A DNA stretch of 64,000 nt from Sciurus carolinensis (GCF_902686445.1 NC_062213.1:141320491-141384490), one strand, 5' to 3'. Shown: positions 1-11,819, counted from the stretch's first letter. The notes: generated by a model not told the origin, from the sequence alone. Numbers and translations: made by a program.

Positions 1-1105
1 AGAATGATTTCTGTATAGTGGGACAAATTCCTCTGTTAAATCCAGAAATTGTAATAATTGTGTTTAATGTATTTTTCTACCCTTCTAAGTTCATTTTAAT
101 TGTATATTTTGATGGCAGTGAGTTAATTTTTTAGTTTTTTATTTGAAGATTATGTTTCATTAGTGTTAATCTTCTGATGAGAATTATTTTATGGGACTCT
201 ATCATATCTCATAAGTTTGACAACCATGCAATTATATTTTCTATTATGAGATTTCTTACAAAATATTCAAGGTTAATTGGATACATCTTCTGCTTTGGAA
301 AACAGTTAAGATGATATCATATTGTGCATTGTATAATCTAGAAAGACCCTAAACTTTATGGTTGCTTTATTCCTGTCCCAGGCAGGGATGGAGTGAAATT
401 TTTATTTCAGGCAGTGCAGGAAAAAGGTCACTTTGAAGATCCAGGTTTTGGAAAGGTTTGTCGTAATAAAAGAGTATCTGGAAAGCACTTTAAGGAAGAA
501 AACCTAAAGCCCTCCTGTTATGTCCCTGGACTCATCAGTTGACTGGAATTTTGTTTCACAGTCAATGACTTACCCTGTCATGTCTCTAATTTTACCTAAA
601 TGCCACTTCATATGTATTTTTAAATCCTTTACAAATATCAGACTACCAATCTTTCCCTCCACAGCACATTTTATCCATTAACCTCACAAGTGAGTTAAAA
701 AGCAAAATAGAAAAGCTATACCGCTGAACCTGTCCACATTGAGATCTATGTAACCATGTCAAAAAATATTGATATTTATCACCAAAAGACTGTATATGTC
801 AACTGGGATTCAGTGGTTTTCAAAGGCAACAACAAAAATAATAAACAATGACAACAAAGAAAAGCTGTAAACTGTCAGTCTTCATTCGTGAATGGAGATT
901 TTTTTCTTAGCATCACTGCTCCATGCAGATGTGTTCACCCTGATCACAATGTTCTGGTCTCCTCTGAACACGTGATGGGAAACACTGGAGCCTGTATGTT
1001 TTTTTATAGTGCTTTCTTTATCGCGGTGTTTCCCTCGTACATTTAATGCCTTTGGAGTATAATGAGTCATAGTGATTGGTGGAGCTGTTTCTGGGGAAGA
1101 TCCAT
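1..1105. other. AT-rich unique noncoding sequence
   Basis: Nothing recognisable: no repeat consensus, no splice-flanked open frame, no RNA gene. The open frames present are short and show no protein-like composition. Confidence 0.5.
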
Positions 1106-1109
1106 TATG

Positions 1110-1262
1110 GTTACCATACCTGTAGCTCCTAGTTAGTTACTATGTGAATCTGGGAAAGTCACTAGCTTAGTGAGTCCATCTTCCCAGCCTCGAAATGGAG
1201 ATACTGATAGAAACTATGTCAAAGTTCTTTTGTGAGGACTAACAGAGCTAATATATTTATCT
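1110..1262 (+). repeat. MIR SINE fragment
   Basis: Diverged copy of the mammalian-wide MIR. Recognisable parts are the tRNA-distal core (tgtgaatctgggaaagtcac, like the family's 'tgtgaccttgggcaagtcac'), a degraded 'cctca...aaatgg-gata' block, and the 'tttgtgaggactaa' block. An old fossil with no function inferred. Confidence 0.75.
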
Positions 1263-1523
1263 ATTCTTCTGTAACCAAATTAGAAACTAGAAGAATGTAT
1301 TTATTAAGTTAAGACACTATTTTTGAGCACTTTTAAGTTTACAGAAAAATAACTCAGAAAGAAAAGTTTTCATGTTTCCTACTCCTACACAGTTTTCACT
1401 ATTATTAGTAGCTTGCATTAGCATAGTGCATTTTAAAAAATTGATAAACCAATATTGATAGATGTCTATTAACTAAAGTCTGTAGTTTACATTAAGTTTT
1501 CAGTTTGTATTGTATAGTTCTGA

Positions 1524-1700
1524 TTTTTTTTTTTCAGTACTGCAAGTTGAACCGAGAGTAGCACTGTACCATTGAGCTACACCCCCAGCCCTTTTTATTT
1601 TTTATTTTGACACAGGATCTAAATTGCTGAGTCTGGCCTTGAACTTGTAATTCCACTGCCTCAGTTTCTTCAGTAGCTGGGATGAATAATGACATGTATT
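1524..1700 (-). mobile_element. B1-dID dimeric SINE
   Basis: Read on the minus strand, the element has a 7SL-derived B1 half (seen here as 'ctgcctcag...agtagctggga'), an A-rich linker, a tRNA-Ala-like ID half (seen as 'accattgagctacaccccc') and an A tail (T run at the left edge). Moderately diverged. B1-dID is known from squirrels, dormice and related rodents, so this is one of the clues to the host clade. Confidence 0.8.
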
Positions 1701-1774
1701 CATCTATGCAGTATCAACACAGAATAGTTTCACTGTCCTAAAAATTCTCCGAACTTCATCTATTCATCCTTCTC

Positions 1775-2345
1775 TTCCTGCAAACTCCTGGCAACCACTG
1801 ATCTTTTTATTTTTCTCCATAGTTTTTTTCTTTCCCAGAATGGCAAGGAGTTGGGATCATAGAATCATAGACTTTCAGACCTGCTTCTTGCCCTGTGCAA
1901 TATATATTTAAGGTTTATCCATCTCTTTTCATGGTTTGTTAGCTTATATCTTTTTATCACTGATAACATTTCATTGTATGGCTGTACTGGACTATGATAC
2001 ATTCACCTATTTAAGATTACTTCCAGTTTTTTTATGATTATGAGTAAAGCTGCTGTAAACTTTCCTGTTTAGGGTTTTATGTAGACATGATTTCAATTTA
2101 TTTGGGCAAATATCTAGAAGTGTAATTGTTAGATCCTATAGTAAGATTATATTCAGGTTTTCAAGAGAGTACCAAACTATCTTCCAAAGTGGCTGAATTT
2201 CTTTGAATTCCTATCATCAATCGCTGGGGAGTTCCTATTGTGTCACATTTCCCCAGTATTGGGTATTGTCAGTGCATTTGATTTTAGTCTTTCAAGACTT
2301 TCTAGTCTTACTAGATTTGTAATGTTATCTCATTGTTAATTGACT
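1775..2345 (-). mobile_element. Ancient L1 ORF2 3' portion (decayed)
   Basis: Complement of the far 3' part of an old mammalian L1 ORF2. Phrases such as 'cctggcaaccactgatc', 'tctttttatcactgataac', 'tccattcacctatt' and 'cttccaaagtggctg' follow the usual order for an antisense L1. All frames are broken. The B1-dID just left of it lies close to its edge. Confidence 0.8.
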
Positions 2346-2399
2346 ATAAATTTTTTAAAATGAATTTCTTTAATGGATTTATTAGCTTTTACATAACAT

Positions 2400-3040
2400 G
2401 TATTGTTTTTAAGAACTGGGATTACAGGGGTGAATAAAACAGACAAATGCCTCTAAAAGGGTGGAGAATGAAAGCAAATTAATAAGTAAACTTATGTAGT
2501 ATGTTAGATAGTGATAGGTGTTAACCATGAAAGAAAGTGAAGGGAAGAAGACTGTTTGGGTGGGGCTATGACTTTAAATTGCATGTTTAGAGAAGCTTCA
2601 CTGGGAGGACATCTGAGTAAGGACTGGAGAAAGGAAATAACCGTGCAATCATCTGTGGGAAATGCTGCAGGTAGAGGGGATATCAGGTGGAAAGACCCAG
2701 GAAAGGAGAAAGCCTGGAAGTTTTAAAGAGTGGCAGGGAAGACATTGTGAGCAGGTGGGAGATGCTATCAGAGGTTGTAGGTGCCACTTTATGTAGGACC
2801 TGGTGGGTAGGACATGTTTAGATCCTTGCATTTTACTCTGAGACAGAAAAAAGACTATGGAAAGGTATTGAGCAGGAAAGTAAAATGATAAGATTTATTC
2901 TTTAAACCATTTTGAAGCAGCTGTACTGAAAAGGCTACAGGAATCAAGGGCAAAAGCTAATAGAGCAGGTAGAAAGCTATTGCGGTAATCCAGGTAAGAT
3001 ATGGTGTTGCTTGGACCAGGGTTTAAGGCAATGACTGCTA
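2400..3040 (-). mobile_element. L2 LINE 3' fragment
   Basis: Antisense L2. Recognisable blocks in order are 'gtgaataaaacagacaaa', 'tatgttagatagtgat', 'cactgggaggacatctgag', 'gagcaggaaagtaaaatgat' and 'gcttggaccagg'. Highly diverged, as expected for this old family. The short open frames on the minus strand inside it have no coding meaning. Confidence 0.75.
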
Positions 3041-3884
3041 CACATAAAGTGCTTGTAACATTGCCTGTGCATAGTATTAAAATTGTTTTCCTTATTATTT
3101 TCATCACTAATATAAATGTAAACTATTCTTTCCTACATTGTTTCTAATTACTATGACATCATATTCAAAATTAGTTATTGGACTATTTTCAATAAAATTA
3201 TTATAGTTATAGTCATAGCTCTTAAAAAATCCAATCTCTTCTATTTGGAAAAGTTGAGAAAGCTTTTATTATGATTAGATTTATAATGTTATTACTAGGC
3301 TCTATCTTTTAAATATTTTTCACCACTTGGAATATATTTAGCTCATTTAAAATATCATTCATTTCCAATTTTCAGTTCTTCTAGCCAGCAAGTCAAAGTT
3401 TTATATGAAATAGAGGCAGAGAGTCATTAAAGTTCCAAGCTCTTAAACATTTTCTTCTTCCCAAGGAAAAGAAAAATTAGGAGGAGGAGTGGGGTTACAA
3501 TAGTTATCATTCAGAATTATGAATAGGGGCACTTTGTTGGAGATTCAGATCTATGAAGTAGGACTGGGGTGGGAAGATTGTATAAAGATAACTTCTTCTT
3601 TTTAACATATCATTAAATATATAATGTAAAATGTCCAACCAGTTGTGAATGGGAGAAACTGGAATCAACCCTATTATCCTGCTTTTCCCTAGACTGAAAT
3701 ACTGTCATTGGGTCTCAGTGAGTCTTTGAAAGCATTAGGTATACTACAATACAGTAAGAATTCTAGAGACTTTTTCCAAGAATTGATAACCAAATTGTGG
3801 CATTAGATGGTCATCTAAATTAGTTCCAACAATGAGATATAAATACAGACCATTAATGGACTTAACAAATATGTACAAAACATG
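3041..3884. other. Unique noncoding sequence
   Basis: AT-rich spacer between two antisense L2 fragments. Nothing recognised. Confidence 0.4.
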
Positions 3885-4555
3885 CTCTATCTTCTAGGCT
3901 CTCTTCTAAAACAGGGAATACAGAGACAAAATCTTTGCCTCACAGAACTTACATTATAGTGGAAGCAGAGCCAGTAAACATTTAAGTAATTGCATGTATA
4001 TTATAATGCCATACAGTGATAAGGGATAGGCAGAAAAACATGAAGCACAGTAAGGGAATGATGATCCAGAGTGTGCTTTTTGGATAGGCTGTTTAGGGAC
4101 GAGATCCCTGAGCAATTATTGACATAAAACCAGGATACAAATGCAGCAAAGAAAGATGCAAGCCATGTATATATCCCTGGGGAAAGCACTACTGGGGAGA
4201 GAAAATTTCAGGTGTAAAAATCTTGAGTGAGTAAGGAGTTGAGGGTGGGAGATGAGGCTGAGAGGTGCATAGAGAGCAAACTGGGAAGCATGTTGGGTTC
4301 CATGTTGTGGGAGGACATGGGTAGTACAGAGCATCCAATTGATAAGAACTGTATTTCATTTTGGAATGATCTTGCAGTCGATTAGGGAAGTCCAAGAAGA
4401 AACTGAGGGTCCAATCAGGCAGTTTTTGCAGGGACTGGACAGAGGTCAGGGCTTGGAATAACTGGGTAGTGACGAGTTGAGATATATTTTTGTAACTAGA
4501 AATATGCTGTGAATGAACTGGATTGGCATTACTAAAGAAGACAGGATTGGTTCAC
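3885..4555 (-). mobile_element. L2 LINE 3' fragment
   Basis: Second antisense L2 with the diagnostic start 'gggaatacagagacaaaatc...cagaacttacattatagtgg', followed by the 'ggagatgaggctgagagg' and 'ttttgcagggactgg' regions. Same orientation as the copy at 2400-3040, separated by about 850 bp, so the two may be parts of one older insertion or two separate ones. Confidence 0.7.
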
Positions 4556-5741
4556 AGATAGCTATGCGAATGGTAATGCCAATAAGGAAGGTAAAATTGG
4601 TAAAAAGAAGCTATGATGCAGTGGAAATTTTTTCAGAGGTCAAAAGATGCACTAGCTTCTTGTGTTCCCCGAAAAAGCCCACAACAGTTTTGAGACATTG
4701 AAACACAATTACTCTTGTTTAAAGAATAGTATAATTTGAGATTAAGTGGAAATGGGCCATTTACCTTCCTTATTCCCTTGATATGAGCATAAATATCTTC
4801 TGTAGCAATTTTTCTCAGGGAGTGTTTTGTGCTTTGAGCAAACACCTGAGTCTCAAGTTCATTAAAATGTACAGGTGTTCTTTAGGGAGAAGTTAGGCTT
4901 TATTCCATAGACTTATCTTATTTTATCTGGAATGAAGAGATATTTTTTGTTTTGTTCTATTTAGCTTTGTTTTACTAGACACTTAGGATATTAACATTTG
5001 TTATTTATTTACCCAAACTATCAAGTTGTTAGAGTTTGTTGAAGAGGAATTCAATTTCATACTCACAAGTGTTGACAGTGTTTGACAATCTTCCCCCAAT
5101 TTTAAGGGACGATAATTTGTTATCAGTGAACTGGAAATGTTGTCCTGAGTTAGCCTGGATTTTTAATAGCTGATATCCTTGCTTTTTCATTATAAATTAA
5201 TTTTAGTTTAGCTTAATCATTATCATTTTCTTTTCTTACGGGATGTTAGCATTAAGCTTTCAGTGCATGGCCATATATATTTGATCCAATAGTGTTTCCA
5301 GATTGAAATATCCCAAAAGCATGAAATCCCAAAGTACTGTAATTTGAATGTGAATCATCCACCCCACTATTGATAAAACAGATGTCTACTTAATTTCCTT
5401 TCTCATCTCTCAGATTGCTTGAGCAGTGACACTTTATTGTTATCACTGAATTCATATTCCACAGGAAGAAGTGATCCAGTAGGATGGGTAGACTATGGGG
5501 TCTCTACTATGATCAAGTAGTTTTTTTGAAAAATTGTTGGTATGCACACAAATCTTCATTTCTTCTAATTTTCCTCTTTGTCAGGAGTCACTTTATTGAT
5601 GAGTGTTATAATTTTTCCTCCTGCAATTTACTAGATGTACAAAGACAGGTAAATAGAAAAGACATTTAAAATTTTGGAAATCTTCCACACACTTCCTTTA
5701 GAATCAGCAAGGTCTGAAATTAAGTTTTTAATTTTTAAAGT

Positions 5742-5742
<1 letters not shown>
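4556..5742. other. Unique noncoding sequence
   Basis: AT-rich, no recognised repeat or gene. Short open frames on both strands look random. Confidence 0.4.

Positions 5743-5775
<33 letters not shown>
5743..5775. repeat. (GT)n microsatellite
   Basis: About 16 GT units, uninterrupted, directly abutting the 3' end of the minus-strand ID element that starts at 5776. On the SINE sense strand this is a (CA)n tract sitting where the A tail should be. Confidence 0.95.
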
Positions 5776-5777
<2 letters not shown>

Positions 5778-5846
5778 TAGGGATTGAAACCAGGATGCAG
5801 CACACAGTTAGCATATGCTCTACACCTGAGCTATACCTCCAGCCTT
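5776..5846 (-). mobile_element. ID SINE (tRNA-Ala-derived)
   Basis: Minus-strand ID body: 'agggattgaaaccaggatg' corresponds to the B-box side and 'acacctgagctatacctcc' to the A-box side. Its normal A tail is replaced by the (GT)n tract on the left. Confidence 0.8.
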
Positions 5847-5930
5847 GCAATTAAGTTTTTGTTTTTCTTTTGAACTTAGAGCTAGTACTAGTTAGACCTC
5901 AGTAAGCACATTGTAATTGTGTGCAACTTT

Positions 5931-6014
5931 ATTTTTTTGCAGTACTGGGGACTGAATTCAGGGCCTTGCACATGCTAAGCACGTGCTCTACAACTAAGCC
6001 ATAGCTCCAGTCTT
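5931..6014 (-). mobile_element. ID SINE
   Basis: Minus-strand ID with T7 at the left (A tail), then 'gtactggggactgaattcag', 'gctaagcacgtgctctac' and 'taagccatagctccag'. It lies about 85 bp from the preceding ID in the same orientation, so the two form a direct repeat. Confidence 0.85.
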
Positions 6015-6029
6015 CCATTTAAACTTTTG

Positions 6030-6255
6030 CTGCAGTACTAGCTAGCCATTTAATCACTGACAAGTTTATCTAACTTCATAGCCTCAATTTTTTTTCTTTT
6101 GTAAATTGGGATCATAATTTTTCTAATTTATTATACTATGATGAGGTTTCAATGAATGGTGATATTTTTGACAGATTATATGAACTTTTAAAAGTCAGAC
6201 ATTATTTAAAGTGCTTTGCAAACATATCAATGAGACAATGATAACATCAGCCAAT
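6030..6255 (+). repeat. MIR SINE
   Basis: Pattern of MIR core and 3' part: 'ttaatcactgacaagtttat', 'tttgtaaattgggatcata', 'gatgaggtttcaatgaatg', 'aaagtgctttgcaaa'. Strongly diverged. Confidence 0.6.
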
Positions 6256-7800
6256 ATTTATGGCACAATGTTAGAAAAAAATAAATGCTTTTAAAAAATC
6301 ACTCTGGTCATTGATAATGGAATAATTTTAGTGAGACTAATAGATTGGACCCTGTTATCAAAAGCATCACTTTTAGATACCAAGAATGAGTGAAGAATTG
6401 ATGAGACACAGAAAAATGTAAGTAGAGTTTCTTCCAATTATATGCATTAAGACCAACTTGAGAGACTTTTTTCATACAAGTGAATGTGTTAATGCTTAAG
6501 ATAAAACTTTGCAGGAAGAATATATCTTTTTAAGTGGAGTAAAATACATTCACTTCTAGAGGTAAAAATGGTTAACGCTAAATGAATCTGTTAGTATGTC
6601 TCAGTCAGACACTTGACTCAAACGGTTATTTTCTCCCTATTTAATCAAAAGAGACTAAAATTAATTTTGACAGATCTGGCAATTATCTGATAACCACCAG
6701 CCTACTTTGTCAAAAACCACTCAGTAGCACAAAATTTTGATTATCAGAAACTTGTCTGCAAAAAGGCATGCACCAAATGTTAAGGGGATTTGATGATAAA
6801 CTGGGAACCAAATTTTGTCCCAAGAATAGAAGGACCATTAACAATTGTCAGGGAAGAACTGCAGGACCAAGGAGAAAAAGTCCCAGGCAAGACAGGGGTG
6901 GCCTCTCTAGTAAGTCAACTAAAGAAAGGGAAAGAAGACAAAGAAATGGGAACAGAGATCATTCTCCCCTAAGTCATAGTATATAAAGACATTATTATTA
7001 ACATTTTCATAGTACTTTCACATTTTATCAGGCACTTACAACATAACAATGAATTTCAAAGTGAGACCAGGAGGAAAGGGATGAGGGAAGAGGTCCAAGT
7101 AGGCAGAAAGCATTCCAGATTGTTTGACTCTTATCAATGCCAGGTCCAGTTTTCTTCCAACTCCCACAGCTCTGCTAAACTCTCTTGGAAAGGAAATTGG
7201 GCCATGACTTATTTCTTATATTATTTCTTTCTCTTCTGTGTCCTGGATTGTTAAATGCAATACTTGCTGGCTCCTTCCCACTCCCCACCCTTGGCATGGG
7301 AGTACTAAGGTCAGTGTACGGGTGGTAACGGATGGAGAAAGGGAATTTCAATGTTTAGATCTAGGCAGTGGTTTTACTAACTAGAAAGTTCTCCACAATG
7401 TGGGCAAGATTTTAAACATGTCACAGTAATAATTCAAGTGTGTACATGAGGAAATGAGAATCTATCAAGAGTTGTGTTTGACATGTTGTTTTGTGGGAGG
7501 CTCACATATTAGTGAAATGTCATTCTTTGATGGTGGAAATTGGGCAGCTATTTAAAAAAGTTTTACTGGGCCTAAAAGGTGCTTGAGGTATTATAGAACT
7601 TCAGTATAAAAGAGATATTTTGGGGTTTTGAGAAGTGATTATTTCAGGAACTGGGGCTAAGCAATGCAGGGTTACTTGTAAAATGTATATCAGTAATCAT
7701 AAACTAGAAGTTATAGGTCAACTCATTCCAAGGAAAAGGAGATTGGACCCTGAGGTAAGTTTTAAATACACCTGTCCATTTGGGCGAAAAATGCCATTTT
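6256..7800. other. Unique noncoding sequence with a purine-rich patch
   Basis: No repeat or gene recognised. Around 6830-6960 there is a purine-rich block rich in AAG/GGA. Two overlapping frames are open there for about 60-70 codons, with no family resemblance and no splice context. Confidence 0.4.
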
Positions 7801-7803
7801 TGA

Positions 7804-7886
7804 CTGGGGGTGTGTAGCTCAGTGGTAGAACATGGGCTTAGCTCATGTGAGACCCTAAATTTAAATTCCCAGCACACGCATACAGG
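7804..7886 (+). mobile_element. ID SINE
   Basis: Plus-strand ID. The RNA polymerase III A box 'tgtagctcagtggtagaaca' is well preserved, while the B-box side 'taaatttaaattcc' is degraded. Ends in 'cccagcacacgcatac'. Confidence 0.8.
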
Positions 7887-8209
7887 AAAGCCATTTTCTT
7901 TTGACCCTGTATTTCAGGTAAGAGATGCAAAAGAGCTAGGAGCTTCTGTTCCCACAGGTGTAATAAATCTAGCCACACTCATGTAAAGATTTGTGGCAAT
8001 GTCAATGTTGGTTGATTTCAGGATACTCACCAAACCTAAGTCTTACCAGGTTGAGGACTGGAGGGTGACCTGCATTCTCTCTCTACTGGTCACATTGTTG
8101 GAAAGGCATCATTGGGACCCCCGGTACAGTATTCCGAAACTGCTGCCCGATCACTGCCTAACCCATAGTCTAAAAGTATTTGCTTTTCCAGAGGCAGCTG
8201 TCCAGAATT
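7887..8209. other. Unclassified segment ending in a 26-A tract
   Basis: Low-repeat sequence with somewhat higher GC and several CpGs than its surroundings (8100-8160), running straight into A26. It has no AATAAA just upstream of the A tract and no homology that could be recognised. It might be a retrocopy of an RNA, or the A run may be expanded. Confidence 0.25.
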
Positions 8210-8235
8210 AAAAAAAAAAAAAAAAAAAAAAAAAA
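8210..8235. repeat. Poly(A) tract, 26 A
   Basis: Uninterrupted run of 26 A directly left of a minus-strand B1-dID. The orientation is opposite to that SINE's own A tail, so the run does not belong to it. Confidence 0.95.
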
Positions 8236-8432
8236 GCTATTTTTAGTACAGGGGATTGACTAGGGTCTTGCACAAGTGCTCTACCACTGATCTTTACCCA
8301 GAGTTCTTTAAAATTTCCTTCTCTTTGTTTTGAGATAGGGTCTTGTTAAATTGCTCAGGCTGGCCTTCAACTTGTACTCCTCCTGCCTCAGTCTCCCATG
8401 TAGCTGGGATTTCAGGTATATGCCACAGCACA
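8236..8432 (-). mobile_element. B1-dID dimeric SINE
   Basis: Minus strand, ID half first ('tacaggggattgactagggt', 'gtgctctaccactgatc'), then linker and B1 half ('gagatagggtcttg', 'ctcaggctggccttcaac', 'ctcctgcctcagtctcccat', 'tagctgggatttcagg'). Confidence 0.85.
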
Positions 8433-8711
8433 TTTTCCCCATAAATCATGAAATCCTGAAGTGAAAATGGGAAGGGTCCTGAGCCAGTGAAGTGTCTAAT
8501 AGAGGAGAGTGATGTCATCCCTCATTGCCACTGAAAATCCAAATACTATATTACAAAGACGGAGGTAAAACAAAAGCAAGCATGGAACATCAGCTTTGTT
8601 GGAATATTTATAAGTTAAGGCTTTGAGAATGATCCAAATCAGTTAAGTTTTCAACCATTAAAGAAGCTGCATCTAAGCCAAAGCATGATTAAGAGAGACA
8701 ACAGAGGCAGT

Positions 8712-8915
8712 ATGTCTGTATTCCAATCTCTGCTGCCATCTACTAGTTGTATGACCTTCAGCATTGTGTTTAATCACCCTCCGTTTCCTCATCAGTAAAA
8801 TGAAGCCCATAATGGAATCAATCATAAAAGATAACTTGTAAGAGTTAACATATGGAAAGTACTTTAAAAAGTACCCAGTGCTTCAACGTAATCACTGTTA
8901 GTTGTTACTATAATC
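8712..8915 (+). repeat. MIR SINE
   Basis: Near full-length MIR: 'tctgctgccatctactagtt', 'gtatgaccttcagcat', 'cctccgtttcctcatcagta', 'aaatgaagcccataatgg', then 'ggaaagtactttaaaaag'. Confidence 0.8.
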
Positions 8916-9844
8916 TACTAGTGCTTTAAGATTAGGTCTTAAGTTCTCCCATGTCATTTATCACCTGATGGTTACTAAACTGCCTCCCTATCTAAGGCCA
9001 GGCTTCTGTAAAATATGAGTATATACATATTAAACCAAAAATATGTGCTTGTTACTATTTTCGTCATTACTATTTTGTTACACTCTCAATGCATGCAACT
9101 TTGTTATTTTTTTCCTTTTAGGCACATAAAAAGACTATTTTAATTCTCCAGTATCATTTAAAGAACTCACACATGTACTTACTCTGGGAAGACTGCAATT
9201 GTGTTTACTAAAACATATGGATGTTTACTATAAATGCTTCATTCCTGGGATTTGCTTCCACATGTGCCTATCAGGCATACTGGCAATATTTTAGCCCTAG
9301 TAAAGTAATAGATGCTATATAAATGTGTATAATGTGCTGCATAAGATAATTTTCATCCTCGTTAATTATTTGAGAAAAATGCAAATATTTAATTGAATGT
9401 GAAAACTGATCCTATACATATTTATTTGCTCTATCTATTCACAGGGTAAATTCAGTATGATTACTACCAGCATAATTTCAACTGACTTCTTATGAAGGAG
9501 ATTTCACAGTCACCTGACCCAACAGCCTAAAGCTGTCACTACGGAAAACCCCCAAAAGGAGCTTTCAAAATCTTGGGAGGATTTCATAAATCTTATGAAA
9601 AAAAGAGAGGGGGGAATAAAGTAAAAAGAGATTTTTCTTCAAAAAGAATTTGAAAATGTAGCATTGGAAACTAAGGCATGCTTAATCTATTGACATTTAA
9701 CTCTTACTACTTAGATTTCTTTTTCATTGTTCATTTTACATTATTGTGCTTCATTTCAATAGTACTTAAAAATTGCTCCGTATTCTTAGGTCACAAAAAC
9801 AGATGAAAATTGAGATGTAAGATTTCTATACTTTAAAAGTAGTT
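8916..9844. other. Unique noncoding sequence
   Basis: AT-rich with nothing recognised apart from a short GA-rich patch at 9603-9635. Confidence 0.4.
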
Positions 9845-10120
9845 TCAAAATTGTTTTTTCACAGGGATCCTATGCTAACAAGGGGTAAAATCAATGCATC
9901 GAGAGAAGCTAGAATACAATATGATGTGGTTCACCATTACAAAATACATAGAGAAAAGGGATCAGGGGTAGAGAGGAGGAGAGGGAAAGGTGAAATACTG
10001 GGGAATGATATTGGCCAAATTATATCATTATATTGTGTGCATGTATGAGCATGTAATAACAAATCCTACCATTATGTGTAATTATAATGCACCAATAAAA
10101 ATACTGAATTAAAAAAGAAA
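9845..10120 (+). mobile_element. Rodent L1 3' UTR and tail
   Basis: Plus-strand L1 3' end. A polypurine tract (gtagagaggaggagagggaa) is followed by 'gtgtgcatgtatgagcatgt', 'accattatgtgtaattata' and the terminal 'atgcaccaataaaaata' with an A-rich tail. The polypurine tract is a conserved feature of L1 3' UTRs. Its sequence differs from the 3' UTR of the L1 at 60-64 kb, so it represents another L1 lineage. Confidence 0.7.
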
Positions 10121-10812
10121 ATACAAGTGAGTTGATTGGTTTTGTTTTTATCAAAATGAATCCTGAAAATGACACTTGTTTAGATGATGTTGAGATGTTT
10201 AGATGATGGAGCAAAGTACAGACACTGATGGAAAATAAACATATCCAGGGGGTTTTGTGACTCTCAGATCTTGCCATTAGTTCACAAACATTAATATATG
10301 AAGGTTATAGTCCAGTTTTCTTTAATACTCTTTGGGATGCTGTAGGTCAAAATATTCTACATAAAATGCACTGCTTTTTTCTTGTCTTGATTTTATGTCT
10401 TGTTACCTTCAAGTTATAAATTTTTTAAAAAACATTATAGAACCTTGGAGTTTGCCCCACTAAATTTAACTATATAAAGGGCCTCTGATATTATACTTTG
10501 CTATACTTATTTTTTTAAAATATAAATACACTATTCCCATGAGGATAAATAAAAACACAGAATGGCATTATTTTACCTTATTTAAAATTTGATTTGTTCA
10601 AATGATAGTCCTCTTAGCTATTTATAAAATAGAACATTTATTATTACTGTACTATCTATAGAATCTTGAAACTTTAGCATTAGAACTTCACAACATCTTA
10701 ATACAACATATAGATCATCTAACCTAGGCTAGATTAAGTGTAATTTAATTTTTAAAAAAAATTTTGAACAAAGACAAGAGAAATAAATAATCTAACTTAC
10801 CACTAAGATCCT
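10121..10812. other. Unique noncoding sequence
   Basis: AT-rich spacer with nothing recognised. Confidence 0.4.
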
Positions 10813-11204
10813 TGTTTGGATCTTAAGTATCTCCTAAAGGTCCATGAGTTGAAGACTTGGACCTTCCCAGCCAGGGCAGCTCTGGGAAGATGGTGGAACT
10901 TTGGGAAGTGAGGCCTAGTGGAAGTAAGCTAGGTCATGTGGGCATGTCCTTGAAGAAGGCATTGGGACTGGGCCCCTTCCTGTCTCTTTTCTACTTTCTA
11001 GGGGTCATGAGGTGAGCAGTCCTCCAGTGGGAGGTGCTCCTGCCATGGTATGATATACTGTGAGATCACAGGCCCAGAGCCAACAGGGCCAAGTGACCAT
11101 GAACTGTAATCTCTGAAACTGGGAGCTTAAATGTTTTTTCCCTAAAGTTGCTTTTTTTTTTTTTTCAGGTATTTTGTCACAGTGATAGAAAGTTGACTAA
11201 CACA
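10813..11204 (+). mobile_element. ERVL-MaLR LTR (rodent type)
   Basis: Solo LTR-like element of the mammalian apparent LTR retrotransposon group. Blocks typical of rodent MaLR LTRs are 'ggaagtgaggcctagtgg', 'aggtcatgtgggcatg', 'gaccatgaactgtaatctct', 'tcaggtattttgtcac' and the terminal 'gaaagttgactaacaca'. The polyadenylation region has been altered by a T14 run. No internal viral sequence flanks it. A target duplication could not be resolved. Confidence 0.75.
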
Positions 11205-11819
11205 CCTGGAGTTATTTCCATGGGGAACTTTATTGTTTTTTAGATGAGTGTTCTATGAATACTTACCTATTGATAAAATGATAGAACTAATTCTGTATAT
11301 TACCTTTAAACTTTCTTATCATAATCTTTATTAGCAATTTTTACCAAAGAAACCTCTTTTAAAATCTTTATCCTTGTATCCTTTTAAGCTCTTTATCCTT
11401 ATACCCTGTATCCTTGTATCTTATTCCTGCATGCAATATCAAATGGTACATACACTCTCACACATTACACACTTCACTAGTAAACAGCACAAATTGAGAA
11501 ATGTGGCAAATTGAGTTCTTGCATATCTTGAAAATGTTCAAAGGATAAGTAAAAGTAGTAAAACCAACACAAACAAATTCAAAACCAAAAAAAGCCTCAG
11601 AAACTACTCACAAAACTGTGGAAGACCTCTTCACAGTTTCCGTGGATTCCATTACCCATCAGTACTAAGCAAAGGTTGAAAAAAAAAAAAAAAAAAAAAA
11701 AACTCCGTCTCCATAAAATCTTCTCAAAGTTCAAAATATTTAATTTCTCTCATATGAATTTCCATAGTACTTATTGTCTCCTTTTTCCAGTCAGAAGGTA
11801 TGTCCTACTTGTGGTAATA
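11205..11819. other. Noncoding sequence with A24 tract
   Basis: No gene or named repeat. It contains a run of 24 A at 11679-11702. The segment 11500-11678 ends at this A run, and a retrocopy origin is possible but unsupported. Confidence 0.4.

Noticed and set aside
4001..4395. Three overlapping minus-strand frames of 62-72 codons
   Set aside because: They lie in a diverged L2 fragment, frames disagree, and there is no coding signature.
6768..6986. Purine-rich frames of 60-72 codons with protein-like look
   Set aside because: Two overlapping frames are open at once because the GA-rich composition is poor in stops. There are no splice signals and no recognised family.
7804..7886. tRNA-like sequence with A box (possible tRNA-Ala gene)
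   Set aside because: It is an ID SINE: the B box is degraded, the cloverleaf arms do not pair and the copy matches the other ID elements.
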